A stretch of 64,000 bases of DNA from the NCBI GenBank assembly GCA_036429605.1, contig JAVFKD010000015.1:1077421-1141420 (forward strand), read 5' to 3'. This document shows, piece after piece, positions 20,612 through 31,624 of the stretch (position 1 is the stretch's first letter; every line of letters starts with the position of its first letter). The notes under the pieces were generated by a model. That model searched no databases and had not been told where the DNA came from. It saw nothing but the letters and a program-made list of their open reading frames with translations. The DNA comes from Cladobotryum mycophilum (taxonomy: Eukaryota; Ascomycota; Sordariomycetes; Hypocreales; Hypocreaceae). The position numbers and the translations under genes were made by a program.

Positions 20612-22762
20612 ATGGCCAGTGAGCAGGTCTACGGTGTCACGCCACCCATATCGGTGCAATTACCTACCGATGCAGAGAACCGCGCCAGCGATTCTCTTAT
20701 CGAGGAGCTTAAACGCCAGAAGACGTTCGAGAGTCCTTCAGACACTGAGAAAAGGTAAGATGAAGTAACGCAACAATTAGGTACCCCGGGCAACAATCTA
20801 ATGACTGGCAGGTACAAAGTCCTCGATTCCCTCCAGAAAATATGCGACGAATTTGTCCGAAAGGTTGCGACAAAGAAGGAACCCAAGAATGATATGCTCA
20901 TCAAAAACGCTCGAGGCAAAGTCTTCACATACGGCAGTTTTCGGCTTGGCGTCTTCGGCCCGGGTTCTGATATCGACACTCTCGTTGTCGCACCAAAATA
21001 TGTTACGCGAGAGGACTATTTTGAATATTTTCCGACGTTATTGGTGGAGATGGCACCAAAGGGGGCCATTACTGAACTATCAGCCGTCACAGACGCATTT
21101 GTGCCAATCATCAAGTTCGAATATTCCGGCATCAGCATCGATTTGATCTTCTCTAGAATCATACAGAAGCAGATAGCTCCAGACTTTGAAAATCTCAAGG
21201 ATTCTGGCCTTCTGCGTGGTCTGGATGAGGCAGAACTGCGGTCGCTCAATGGTACGCGTGTAACAGACGAGATTCTTTCACTTGTTCCCGAAAAGAGCAC
21301 ATTCAAGCTGGCTCTACGAGCCATCAAATTATGGGCACAGCGGCGTGCTGTCTATGCAAACATCATGGGGTTCCCGGGAGGCGTTGCGTGGGCCATGCTG
21401 GTAGCTCGTGTCTGTCAGTTATACCCAAAAGCGGCCCCGTCAGTCATTGTCAATAAGTTCTTCTTGGTAATAGGCCAATGGCGATGGCCACAACCTGTTC
21501 TTCTTAAACCGATAGATAGCGGTCCACTTCCGGTGCGGGTTTGGAATCCAAAAGTATGTTCATCTACAGTATCTCGGTTGGTATCAGCTTCGCTAACTTT
21601 CATGTCATTAAGGTCTACAAAGGGGATTCATTCCATCTAATGCCCGTCATTACGCCTGCCTACCCTTCTATGTGCGCAACGTTCAACATTACGCGGTCTT
21701 CGATGACAGTTATCCAACGGGAACTACAGCGCGGGCTTGAAATCTCCGAGCGAATCATGTTAGGTAATAGGCCATGGAGCGACCTATACGTCAAACACAC
21801 CTTCTTTACCGCCGGTTACAAATACTATATTTCCGTCATAACAGCAAGCAAAACCAAAGAGGCACATTTAGTGTGGTCCGGATACGTTGAGTCCAAGGTT
21901 CGGATGCTTGTCCAGAAACTCGAGCAACATCCGTCTATAGCGCTTGCGCATGCATTCAACAAGGGCTATGATCGGCAACATTCATGTAAGAACGATCTAG
22001 AGATCGAACAGGTGCAGGAAGGGAGTCTTGAATTCATGGTCAAAGAAACGGATGACAATGTCGCTGAGCGGGATGAGATTATCAAGCCAGAGCCACAAGT
22101 CAAGACGTCAGAACCGCAAGAAGCAAACGAAATCACTTCCAGGGAGGAGTCACTGGATGAAAGCAAAGACACTACCAAAGCGGGGCCGCAAGAAGAAAGC
22201 AATTCATCATCACCGATGAACGTCTTTACAACCACTCACTATATTGGCTTAGAGCTTCACGAAGGTATGTTGTGTGGCAGAAATCGCTAATTTGGACTCG
22301 ACTTAGCCCACCTACAGCAAGGGATGCTGATATTTGGTTAGGCGCAAAATCACTTGACCTGTCATATCAAGTGGACGAGTTCAAAAACCTCTGCACACAA
22401 TGGCAAAGATACAAGGACGACCTCGAACAATTAGTTACCCTTGGCGTACAGCATGTTAGAAAGTAAGCCGCTGCCACGAACCCCCTTTCAATAATCATGC
22501 TGATAGTCTGTAAAGTTTCAATCTTCCAGATGACGTCTTTGAGTCTGGCGAGAAGAAACCTCAGAAGAAGTCGGTTAAGAGCCAGACTAACGGCAAGAAA
22601 CGCGGCCCGTCAGAGGTAATGCAGCCGCATCGGCAGCCCCTATGCCGCAAATGCGATTCCGGAAACCACTTCTCTAGAGAGAAGGGGAGTTTGCTGACTG
22701 ATATGCAGGACAATCCCCCAGCAGCAAAGCGACAACAGCCCTCTATTGCAGCTGCCGGCTAA
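20612..22762 (+). CDS. pap1: Poly(A) polymerase Pap1
   Basis: Six exons: 20612-20754, 20812-21553, 21613-22264, 22342-22462, 22516-22615 and 22709-22762, totalling 603 aa. The nucleotidyltransferase core is clear: YGSFRLGVFGPGSDIDTL with the metal-binding Asp pair near residues 101 and 103, then ISIDLIFSRI with the third Asp. The central domain has FKLALRAIKLWAQRR and GGVAWAMLVARVCQLYP, then NPKVYKGDSFHLMPVITPAYP across an intron, and a C-terminal RNA-binding RRM-like domain (HLVWSGYVESK, then LDLSYQVDEFKN). An acidic insertion at about residues 440-505 lies within that C-terminal region. Pap1 is the nuclear enzyme that adds poly(A) after cleavage, as part of CPF/CPSF. The exon 4-5 join uses the AAAG acceptor before TTTCAATC, because the next AG would produce a stop. 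It is convergent with dml1. Confidence 0.92.
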
Positions 22763-23446
22763 GCATACCTAATGCTATCTTACACATTACCCCTTTTGCC
22801 TATGTTCTTTTGGACATGTGTTTCATAAAATTTCTGGCTGGTTAATCTGCCTCTCTTAGGCAATTTGGACAAGGCTCGAGCCCACGACAAGTACCTGAAT
22901 TTGAAATATCTGGCTGACATGCAGGAAGCGGATACAATTTGCTCCCCATACCGGTACTGACGGGCGACTCAGCTCGCGATATCACAGCAGACTCACATTT
23001 TACCCCTATACCCCCCATAAACTCCATTACTTATACTACGTGCTCCGGGCATATATACGGTTGATGCCTCGATGGCACATTAATGCATTACAAAAAAGGA
23101 CGTGGCGGTGTTCATGAGGCCACACATTATTATTGCTTCCTCCACTGCTGTGGCAGATGTGCCATAGTTGTAATAACTGACTCGAGACCAGTTCTGGTTG
23201 GCATGCGTTGCATATTCTTGATTTGAAGTCCATATTTGGCGTTGTATTTAGACGGGATCGACCTTGGTAGATGACGAATACAATCTTATTGCGAGGTTCA
23301 CATACCTCGGTGGTATCTTGATATACTATCTAGTCCATTGATTCCCACTCTACCGACGAATACTAGGCATCAGCATCATCAATATTTAAAATTGACAAAA
23401 CGACCTTCCTTGTAGAAATAGAAATCCGGGTGAGAATTCAATATCC
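22763..23446. other. Convergent intergenic spacer, pap1 / dml1
   Basis: About 680 bp with no supportable ORF. It presumably holds both 3' UTRs. Confidence 0.45.
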
Positions 23447-25116
23447 TCACACATCATCATCATCATCCAAATCGCTCCCCTCCGACCATTCATCTTGATA
23501 GGCGTCTCCAATCTCCGCCAGCCCATTGACCAATGTCTCTCGATCATCTGATCCCACTGCCCAAACAACTTGAGACCGAAGTTGCTTCATGCGCGCAGCT
23601 ATTGAGCTATCTGTAGATATTGTTGTGCGAACCCGCATACAATCTTCTTCCACAGTGCTAGTGTATATAGACGGGTAACTATCCAGCAATGGAAACTTGA
23701 GGGGCGACGTGTAACTTTTACAATTAGTTTTTGTATTATCCCACATATTACGAAAAATGTTGAAAGGGGAGGGGGATGGCAATAGAGAGCAACTTACCTG
23801 CGACGAACAGCACTGCCAACAATTAGACGCCTGTTCAAATCCTCCTCCTCAATCTCAGTTGGCTCATTATCACCATCTAACCCACGGAGAGATGAGACTC
23901 GACCGAAAAAGCGACCGCTGTCATCTTTAGCAATCTGGTCCCTAAGAAATCCAACCTGGGATAAATCAATGTCCAGTAAATCGTTTTCGAAGCCGCCCGC
24001 TTGAGGCCCAACGGCCATTCGCATGTTGGCTAAAGTTTGGTTGCCAGCAACGTTCAAGCTCTGTGTCAGCTCGGAGAGGAGTACCGGCTGTGTCTTGCCA
24101 TCAAAATTCAATCTAGACTGCAGTAGCGAGCTTTCTGCGGCGGTAGTGAGGAGAGCAGATGTTTGCCATGCTGAACTAGTGCTCAGCGAAATGCCAGACG
24201 GCAAACGGCTAGGGGTAGCTAGAGGCACGACCATTGACGCTTGGGAGCAAATCTGGTGCAGTGATTGTGCGACATTGGCCATACGTAACCGGCGGGTTTC
24301 TCTTGTAATGTCAATTGCCGGTGTTTGTAAACCCCAAACCCAGATGCAAGACTTGGGATGTTCGTCTCTCAGGGCTTCAATATATGAACTTGCAAAGCCA
24401 CCCCAAGCGTCATCCAACGAGGTAAAGATCTGAATGCCTTGCATCTGATCGCACTCTTCTACAAAGGGCCTCCAATCCCGGTCAACAATCTCATCATCCT
24501 TCTCCAGCGAGCGGAAAAGCTCAGTGCCCATTTCAAAGCGTTCAAATGGCATGATGGTGGAATGGACTTCGAAATCATAGAGCTGCACCAGAGACTTGGG
24601 ATGATAAAAGACGCGGGAGAAGTCGGACCAATAGCGTACAGAAGAAGATGATGGTTTCTGAGGCTTGGTTCCAGAATTGAGGCTTTTTTGATAGTCACTG
24701 AGCTCGAGAGGAGTCTGCTTATGTATCGCGGGCTTGCCAGACCTAGTCGAGATTGTGTGAGAAGGTCAGAAACTCGTGTATTCAGGGGGGGGGCACATTG
24801 TCCATATCCATGAATGCTAACATGGAATCTAAACTTACCATAGAGAATCATCGTTTATATCCCCGGCCGCCCCAACATCATACAGAGGGTTTATCTTCCG
24901 AAGGGGGCCAAAACCCCCTTTCAAGTCGTAGATGACGGTTCGCGGGAGAAAAGTATCAGAACCATCTGCGCCTATGCCAGGACGCCAATGAATATCGTGG
25001 TCAACTAATGAATTTCCCTCGTCTGAGTAAGTGAAATAGGATTCTTGGGCGTTCCAAAAATGAGTGGAAACATAGTTGCTGAAGTTCCCAAGCTGAAGCG
25101 TAACGATTTCACGCAT
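23447..25116 (-). CDS. dml1: Dml1/Misato, mitochondrial inheritance protein
   Basis: Exons 24839-25116, 23798-24742 and 23447-23714 join to 496 aa, starting at the ATG at 25114-25116 (MREIVTLQLG, the conserved Misato start). Introns are GTAAGT..GACTAG and GTAAGT..AAAAG with ACTAAT. The tubulin/FtsZ-like Misato segment I occupies the first ~120 residues (FSNYVSTHFWNAQE, then RTVIYDLKGGFGPLRK). It is followed by SVRYWSDFSRVFYHPKSL, FERFEMGTELF and WGGFASSYIEALRDE in the Dml1/Misato tubulin-like domain. The C-terminus is acidic (DLDDDDDV). Dml1 in yeast is essential and needed for partitioning of mitochondria and mtDNA; animal Misato also influences mitochondrial shape and spindle assembly. It is divergent from the AhpC/TSA-like gene with a 435-bp shared promoter region. 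Confidence 0.92.
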
Positions 25117-25551
25117 CGTCTCGGTCCTCTTTGGAGGGGTATGAATGTGATTCAAGTGACCAGGATAATGTCTTTACGAGGTTCTTCCTTTGAATCGGAT
25201 ATAGAACTCAAAGACCTAAAAGAGTGAATGTAGCTATGTATGTGTATATATGTTGATGGATTGCTTCTCGTAAATATATGAACAACATATTGTGTAAATA
25301 ACAACGAACCGTTGAATTACCGGGTAGGCGTAAGGCTTGATAACCAAAACTCTAAAGTGGGCGTTTGCGCCTTCACTTATCATGCGATTACATAATCATC
25401 CGTGCCCCTGCATGGCATGATCTCATGGCGGCAATGAATAGTTGCTTCTTTTAATCTTGACTCCTAATCACATAGAATATAGGTGTCTACTTTCCATCCA
25501 AGTTGAAATATCATATAATTAAGAAAGTTGAACCTAGGGAAACCCTAGCCA
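25117..25551. promoter_or_regulatory. Divergent promoter region, dml1 / AhpC-TSA-like gene
   Basis: 435 bp between divergent start codons, AT-rich. No defined element is recognised. Confidence 0.4.
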
Positions 25552-26273
25552 ATGACTGACAAACCCACGTCCGAACTCAACGCAGCTTTCTGGCGAGAGA
25601 TGGAGTCGTTCAAGACGCCAGAGGCAAAGGCCATAGCTCCAGCCCCTAAGGTGGGCTCCCAGGCACCATCATCAACACAGCTCCCTTTTCCTGATGGGAA
25701 GCTGACCTTGGTCGTCTTTCTTCGACACTGCGGATGTCCCTGTAAGTTCTTTCGTTTTTTTATTAAACACCTGACTCTGTATTTTATGGAATTGATCATT
25801 ATTGCAAGAATATTAGTATTGTTATGACTGACATGCAATCACATATTATAGTTGCTGAGAAGACATTCAAAACACTTACAACCATCTCCAACCAATTTCA
25901 ACAAATACACTGTATAGCGGTCTCACACTCCACATCTGAAGCAACAGAGAACTGGATCCCCCAAGTCGGTGGTGTATGGGACACAGACGTCATTGTCGAT
26001 GCTGAGCGAGACCTCTACGCTCAATGGGGCCTTGGCCTAGCCACCACATGGGGCGTCATCAACCCTCGCGCCTTGTACTCTGCGTATCGCCTCGGAGCAG
26101 ATGAAGGCGTCTGGAATAGACCTACAGAGAGCGGCAATCGATGGCAGTTGGGCGGTGCCTTTGCCATTGATCTAGACGGTACCGTGAGATGGGCTCATCC
26201 CTGTACAGCTGCCGACGATATGCCAGATCTCAACGCAGCCGTTGAATCCCTTGGCGTTTCACATGAGACATAA
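25552..26273 (+). CDS. AhpC/TSA-like thioredoxin-fold protein (PRXL2 type)
   Basis: Exons 25552-25741 and 25852-26273 give 203 aa. The intron has a GTAAGT donor, a GACTGACATG branch region and an ATAG acceptor, and splits the active-site loop: VVFLRHCGCP joins FAEKTFKTL, so the intact motif is HCGCPFAE. This corresponds to the CxxC-like or resolving position of AhpC/TSA_2 (PRXL2/FAM213) proteins. Later blocks include WDTDVIVDAERDLYAQWGLG, LGGAFAIDLDGTVRWAHP and a C-terminal helix. There is no signal peptide, so a cytosolic location is likely. Family members are thiol redox proteins, some with peroxide or prostamide reductase activity; the substrate here is unknown. Confidence 0.85.
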
Positions 26274-26861
26274 GCCATGGATTTCTGTGATTTTCAACCT
26301 CACGGAATGTTACGCTATTTATGAAGCTGAATCAACACTCCGTTCTGGACACCAGCTAATAACCTACGGAGATTCCCGTCGCACGATATCGGGGGGTTGT
26401 TGTTCGTTATCATTATCTCAATCATCAAGCATATTATCTTTGAAAGGTGTTGTTTGTTGTTTGCACCAGCAGAGCTTAGGGGTCTGTTCTTTGCCGCCAA
26501 GAAATCACAACGCAATGACTGAGGGTATATGTCTCGAGAATCTCCATTATTATATAGCTCCACGAGGAACTTGCTCTAATAATACTTTTACTACAAGCTA
26601 GCAGCGTGAAGCCTACATTTGAGAGTTTTTTTTTGTTTTGTTTGCGAACAAGTTGTGTGGACTGCAATCACACCATTAGAGGATTTTTTCAGAGAGTTGG
26701 TTCCCAATGAGAGTAACACCAAAAGACACAGCTCCGAAGCATATGAAACATCCATCGATTGCGCGCGTACCAGATGTATCGTTACAAAATTCAATGCAAG
26801 TTCCAACCGGGAATAGACGCCTATAGCGAGGTATTTCCAAAAAAATTATATAGCTTGTCCA
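26274..26861. other. Convergent intergenic spacer
   Basis: About 590 bp between the 3' ends of the AhpC/TSA-like gene and ptm1, AT-rich. Nothing else is supportable. Confidence 0.45.
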
Positions 26862-28873
26862 TCATCGCACCCCCTTTACCAATTTTGTGTCTTCATCACT
26901 GTCGTCGCTTTCTTCCTCGCCGCTCTCTTCTTCACTTTCCTCCTCACTCTCACCACTTCCATCGGACGCTTTGTCGCCATCCTCACCAACAGCGAAGATT
27001 GTCTCCCCCTCAATAGACTCCCGCGGAATGCTGCGGGCCGGTGGTTGCAAACCTCTGGCAGCCTGAGAAGATTCGGCACGCGCTATGCCATTTTCTTGTG
27101 GCTGGTGCGCCGTGGGCTTGCCAATGTGAGCCTCCTCATCGTCATCAGAATCGCCGGGCATGCCGATATCGCCAATCTCAAAGTTTCCATCATCATCCTG
27201 GGCAATCTCATCACTCATGGCAAACCGACGATTGTTCGCCGTCGGGCGCCAGATGTAGGCAATCCACACAACATCTGCAAAGTAGACAATGTTGAGCCAG
27301 CCATCGAGGACAAACCATCTGGTCTTCCAGTGAAAGGGGACGAAATCGGGATCATTGACTGATGCAAAGGTAAAGCTGTTGAAGAAGAAAAATCCGAAAA
27401 TAACCAGGACGCTTATCAGAATAGCCCACCACAGCTTTTTATACATGGCTTCCTTGATATGCTGCTTGCGGTCCCTGAGGTCCTTGAGTGTGAAATTAAG
27501 AGAGTTGAGCGTCCATACGTAAAAAGCAGTTAACGTTGCCGCAAGTGGGAGTACAATAAGGAGGACAAAAGGCCCTGTGCATTGGGTAAGTACGACAGCT
27601 ATTACAATGGTGATCATGCGAATACAACTTACCAGCGCTTTCAGGTGAGATGAGCATACTCGTGATAGAGTAAACGAGGCCAAAAATAAAGTGAGCCGCA
27701 GCCAGCCACCGAACATGTATCATGGTGCGACCGAGTGTTGGCTTGACCACACCATAGCCCATGCAGACAATAAGCAGCAGGAAGAATGAGAATGAGTTTC
27801 GAGCTGCATTGAGTATGCCCACAATGATGAGGAGAGCCTTACTTCCTACAGTGGAGGTGCCGTTATGGTTTTGATAATCTTTAGAATCATCAGCCTTGGA
27901 CTACGCAAAGAAAGAGTTCTGTGATCGACAAACCATAGAAGCCCCAAGTCATGAGCATTTCGACAACTAAGAAGATGAGGATAGCGGTAATATAATTCTG
28001 GACCGCCACTGGTTGGAATTAGTTGGGGGAATACTATGGAAGCCCGGATGATGGGAACCTACAGATATCACGCCGATGTTGGAAATAAAGGAAACCCCAG
28101 AACACAACGACCAAGGCATATAGAATCGTCATCCCCCCGTAAAATGGCAGCTTTGGAATCTGTGTCGCCGGTAATTCACCATATGCGTTTCGGAACTCTA
28201 CAACGGCTTTGTACTTGTCAATGTTGAAGCCCTCTGTAACAACACAGTAGTATCCAGTCTTCTTGATGGCATAATGAATGGGTGTGGGATCGCTTAGATG
28301 GACGGCTTTTGTCAGAATTAAGTTGGTAGATTTCTCGGTTGCGTTCGGAGCGAGAATGAATTCGCCCTTGTCGGTCGAGTTGCATAGTCCTTGTTTGATG
28401 AAGTCGTCGTTGCAAAGTCCTAGTCGCTTGCTGGGCGTTAGCATCGCAAACACAATAGCGGGCAGGGGAGTTGTAATACCGTTGCGTGGGCATCAGCGTC
28501 GGGAATGCCGACAAAATTACTATCCTTCCATTCGAATATGACCAAACTGGCAATGGTATCGTCTTGCTGCGTGCTAGAATTGAGGAATTTGATGAGGATA
28601 AACGGCTCTACGGGTCCGCTCCATGTAGTGCGACTATACATGCCTGCAAGCTTGTTAGATCTTGGCTGGTAAAACGAAAGAGGCACAGACGACGCACCCG
28701 TGCAGTATTGGCGATTCTCCTCCGATTCATCCTGAATGGTACATAGTTGTCAGAAAGAATGTCTATAGCAAGATGACAGGTAGGTAGTTCAAATCGCATA
28801 CCATGCCAACTTCTAGCGCCTGAGCAGTCCATAGGGACATGCCCAGCGCAAGGAGCCCGAGAAGAGCTCTCAT
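26862..28873 (-). CDS. ptm1: Ptm1-like seven-transmembrane GOST family protein
   Basis: Seven exons: 28802-28873, 28698-28731, 28480-28643, 28063-28426, 27934-28008, 27633-27878 and 26862-27574, giving 555 aa. A signal peptide (MRALLGLLALGMSLWTAQA) leads into a lumenal domain with ENRQYCTGMYSRTTW and IFEWKDSNFVGIP, ending in KKTGYYCV and RNAYGELPATQIPKLPFYGG. Seven membrane spans follow, including SFSFFLLLIVCMGYGVVKP, the signature of the lung-7TM/GOST (GPR107/Ptm1) group. The cytosolic tail is long and very acidic (Glu/Ser/Asp-rich). GOST proteins act in Golgi-endosome membrane traffic. Splice points are well supported except exon 3 to 4, where the only in-frame acceptor I find is an AAG at 28427-28429 with a nearby GCTAAC branch. 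The intron after exon 5 starts GTTTGT, a weak donor. Confidence 0.85.
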
Positions 28874-29502
28874 ATTGAAAGGATAGCCAAGCGCAATTGA
28901 TGTAGTGTCGATTCGTGGTACGGCTTTGATTGTTGGAGAGGAGACGTCGGCAATGGGTTTCAAGCACCAGGATATGTGAGAGGCTGGTCGTTCAATCGAA
29001 TCGATACAGGTCTTAGTTGGCAGCCGGGTTGCGCGGCACGACTAATTGAAGCTGGAGAGGACCATGCCCATTCCTACCAAAGCCGGAAATGAATGAGCAA
29101 TGCAGTTATCCGACAAAAGTTCGTATCTGGGCTGTGTAGCAAGGCAAGGCAATAATATGGTTAGTAAAGATGACGGTGCATCCAAAACTGGACCTGTAAG
29201 GTGGCAGCCTTGGCGTCTCGAATGCAGGTATGGAGCATGGGGCATTGGAGCATGCATGCAGTGCGTATCGAGTACCTGAAGATACCTGTGGTAATGGTAC
29301 ATAATTGGTGGGTCTCGTGTGTGGTTGCCCACTAAAAAACTACCCGGCGAAGCGATAACGATAAGAGTTCCATTCTGGGACGCTTGCTTGGGCAGTTTGA
29401 AGGTCTTCTTCCATCTTGATCACCTCTTGTAATAATAGATATCAAAGTTGGTTCTGTCTGTGCAGCTTCATATTCCTTTTCTTTTCCCTTTAATCGGCTG
29501 CC
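28874..29502. promoter_or_regulatory. Divergent promoter region, ptm1 / U-box cyclophilin
   Basis: 629 bp between divergent starts. The right-hand 60 bases before the cyclophilin ATG are pyrimidine-rich on the plus strand, as in many fungal core promoters. No defined element is recognised. Confidence 0.4.
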
Positions 29503-31382
29503 ATGGGTAAAGGAACGGACAAACTATATGTAAGTTAGACACGCCTACCACCCCAAAAAGACCATCAATTCACCGCGCCACGCAATCGCGTCCTCACCGA
29601 AACAACATCTAATCATCTTGTTCCTCCAGATCACCCATTCAGAATGGTCCTCATCGGATGCCTATTCTGCTAGCGTTGGCGCAAATTCCTCCTCTCGCGC
29701 TGGAAAGAATGGTGTACCGTTCCGTCGTCTACCCTTTAACTTCTGCGCCGCAAGCCTTCAACCCTTCAAGAATCCAGTCTGCACCCCCGACGGCACCATC
29801 TTTGACGTTGAAATCATTGGTGCATGGCTCGAGAGGCATCCTAACCAGAACCCTGTTGATGGGAAGCCGCTACAAAAGAAAGACCTTATACGTCTTAGCT
29901 TTGCAAGGAATGCCGAGTCCGATTCGCTGGGAGCGGGTCTGAGCGATGGGAAGGGCGATTTGATCGATCCCGTTACGTACAAGGTCTTTACGGATAATAC
30001 ACACATTATCGCAATCCGACATGGCACATATGCCAATGTTTTTGCGTGGGAAACTGTGGAGCGTATGAATATCAAGGCGAAGATGTGGCAGGACTTAGTA
30101 GACGACGAACCCTTTACACGAGCCGACATAATTACTCTCCAAGACCCTCAGAATGCCGCAAGCCGGAATCTCGATCAATTCAAATACTTACAAGACGGAG
30201 GACATGCGCAGATAACAAAGGAACAGGAGGAGGAGCGCAAAGCTGGCAACATCAATGCTGGAGCACTGGGCAGCATGGGAGATAAGGTCTTGAAAGCAAA
30301 AGCAGCTGTAGAGAGGGCGCGTAAGGCACGGGAGTCGGGCGGCGATATCAACCGAAGCTCAGGGTCTTTGGCAAAGATCAACGCGGCGCCTACTATCTCT
30401 CGACAGCCAATGATTCAAGAGAGGAAACTGGCTGCAAACTCAGCGGCATACACCACTGGCAGAGCTGCCGCCAGTTTCACTAGCACTGGCCTTACACCGG
30501 AAACCAGTGGAGAGCGAGCACTTTTGACGGACGAAGAGTTTATGCTCAAGCCTAAACGGGTCAAGACAAAGGGTTATGCTAGGATAGAGACCAACCTGGG
30601 CGATCTTACAATCGAGTTGCAAACCGAAACAGCACCAAGGGCGGTATGGAATTTTATCAGACTTTCACAAAAGGGGTACTATAAAGGTGTTGCGTTTCAT
30701 CGAAATATACCAAACTTTATGATTCAGGGCGGTGATCCTACAGGAACAGGAAAAGGAGGCACGAGTGTTTGGGGAAAGAACTTCAACGATGAATTTGATG
30801 GCCCGCTAACACATAATGCGCGCGGTATCCGTAAGTCTCATAGGGAACCCAACTATTTATACATCCCAACTAACTCTCTCGTTAGTCTCCATGGCCAACA
30901 AGGGTAAAAATACAAACTCTAGTCAATTTTTCATAACATATAAACCCACTCCCCACCTCGATCGCAAGCATACCATCTTCGGTCGTGTCGAATCCGGCAT
31001 GGATGTTCTGGCCAAGATGGAAAACGTCCCCACGGACGGCTCCAATCGTCCCCTCAATAAAATCGTCATCAAAGACATCGTCGTCTTTGTCGATCCCTTT
31101 GAAGAATTCCAAGCACAGAAGAAAGAGCAGGACAAGGTGGACCGCGAGCAAGAGGAAATACGGCGACAAGGAGGCACAGAGGATGATAAAACGACCTGGA
31201 CGGGGAAGCGATTACGCAGTGACGGCTCGCTGGCGGGACCGGACCCCAAGGAGAGTGTTGGCAAATATTTGGATAGATCTACGTTGGAGCAATCTGGTAC
31301 ACCCGATCCCATGGAAACATGGGAAGAACAGCCACGGAAAAAGATGAAAGGGAGCGGCTTTGGAAACTTTGATAACTGGTAG
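29503..31382 (+). CDS. cyp8: U-box peptidyl-prolyl isomerase (PPIL2/Cyp8 type)
   Basis: Exons 29503-29529, 29630-30830 and 30886-31382 give 574 aa. The start MGKGTDKLYITHSEWSS is conserved in this family. A U-box follows at about residues 40-115 (FNFCAASLQPFKNPVCTPDG, IIGAWLERHPNQNPV). A linker with an AAVERARKARE helix precedes the cyclophilin domain at about residues 325-480: ARIETNLGDLTIEL, GYYKGVAFHRNIPNFMIQGG, then across the last intron LSMANKGKNTNSSQFFITY and FGRVESGMDVL. The isomerase-critical FHR and FMIQGGD residues are present. PPIL2/Cyp8 proteins are nuclear, bind the spliceosome and have E3 ligase activity through the U-box. It is convergent with the Zn2Cys6 gene (242 bp). Confidence 0.92.
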
Positions 31383-31624
31383 AATTAAAATAAGCTGGCT
31401 AAAAAAGGCTGTTGGGTAGTTAATCATGCCATCGTCATAACGCCATTCTATCTAAGGAAATCCATCGCTACAGAAATACCTCCCTATATTTTTCGGTATT
31501 GAAAGTCAATTTATCCTCCTGCTCCATGCCAAAACAAGACCCAAAAGTCGTATATGTACTATGTAAAAAGAATGAATCCCCCTCAAGGGGAGTGAAATAA
31601 GATGTGCCCTAGACGTAGTGGCTC

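Noticed and set aside
12554..25116. Functional mitochondrial-inheritance cluster of clu1 and dml1
   Set aside because: The two genes are about 7 kb apart with unrelated genes between them, on opposite strands; nothing in the sequence suggests joint control.
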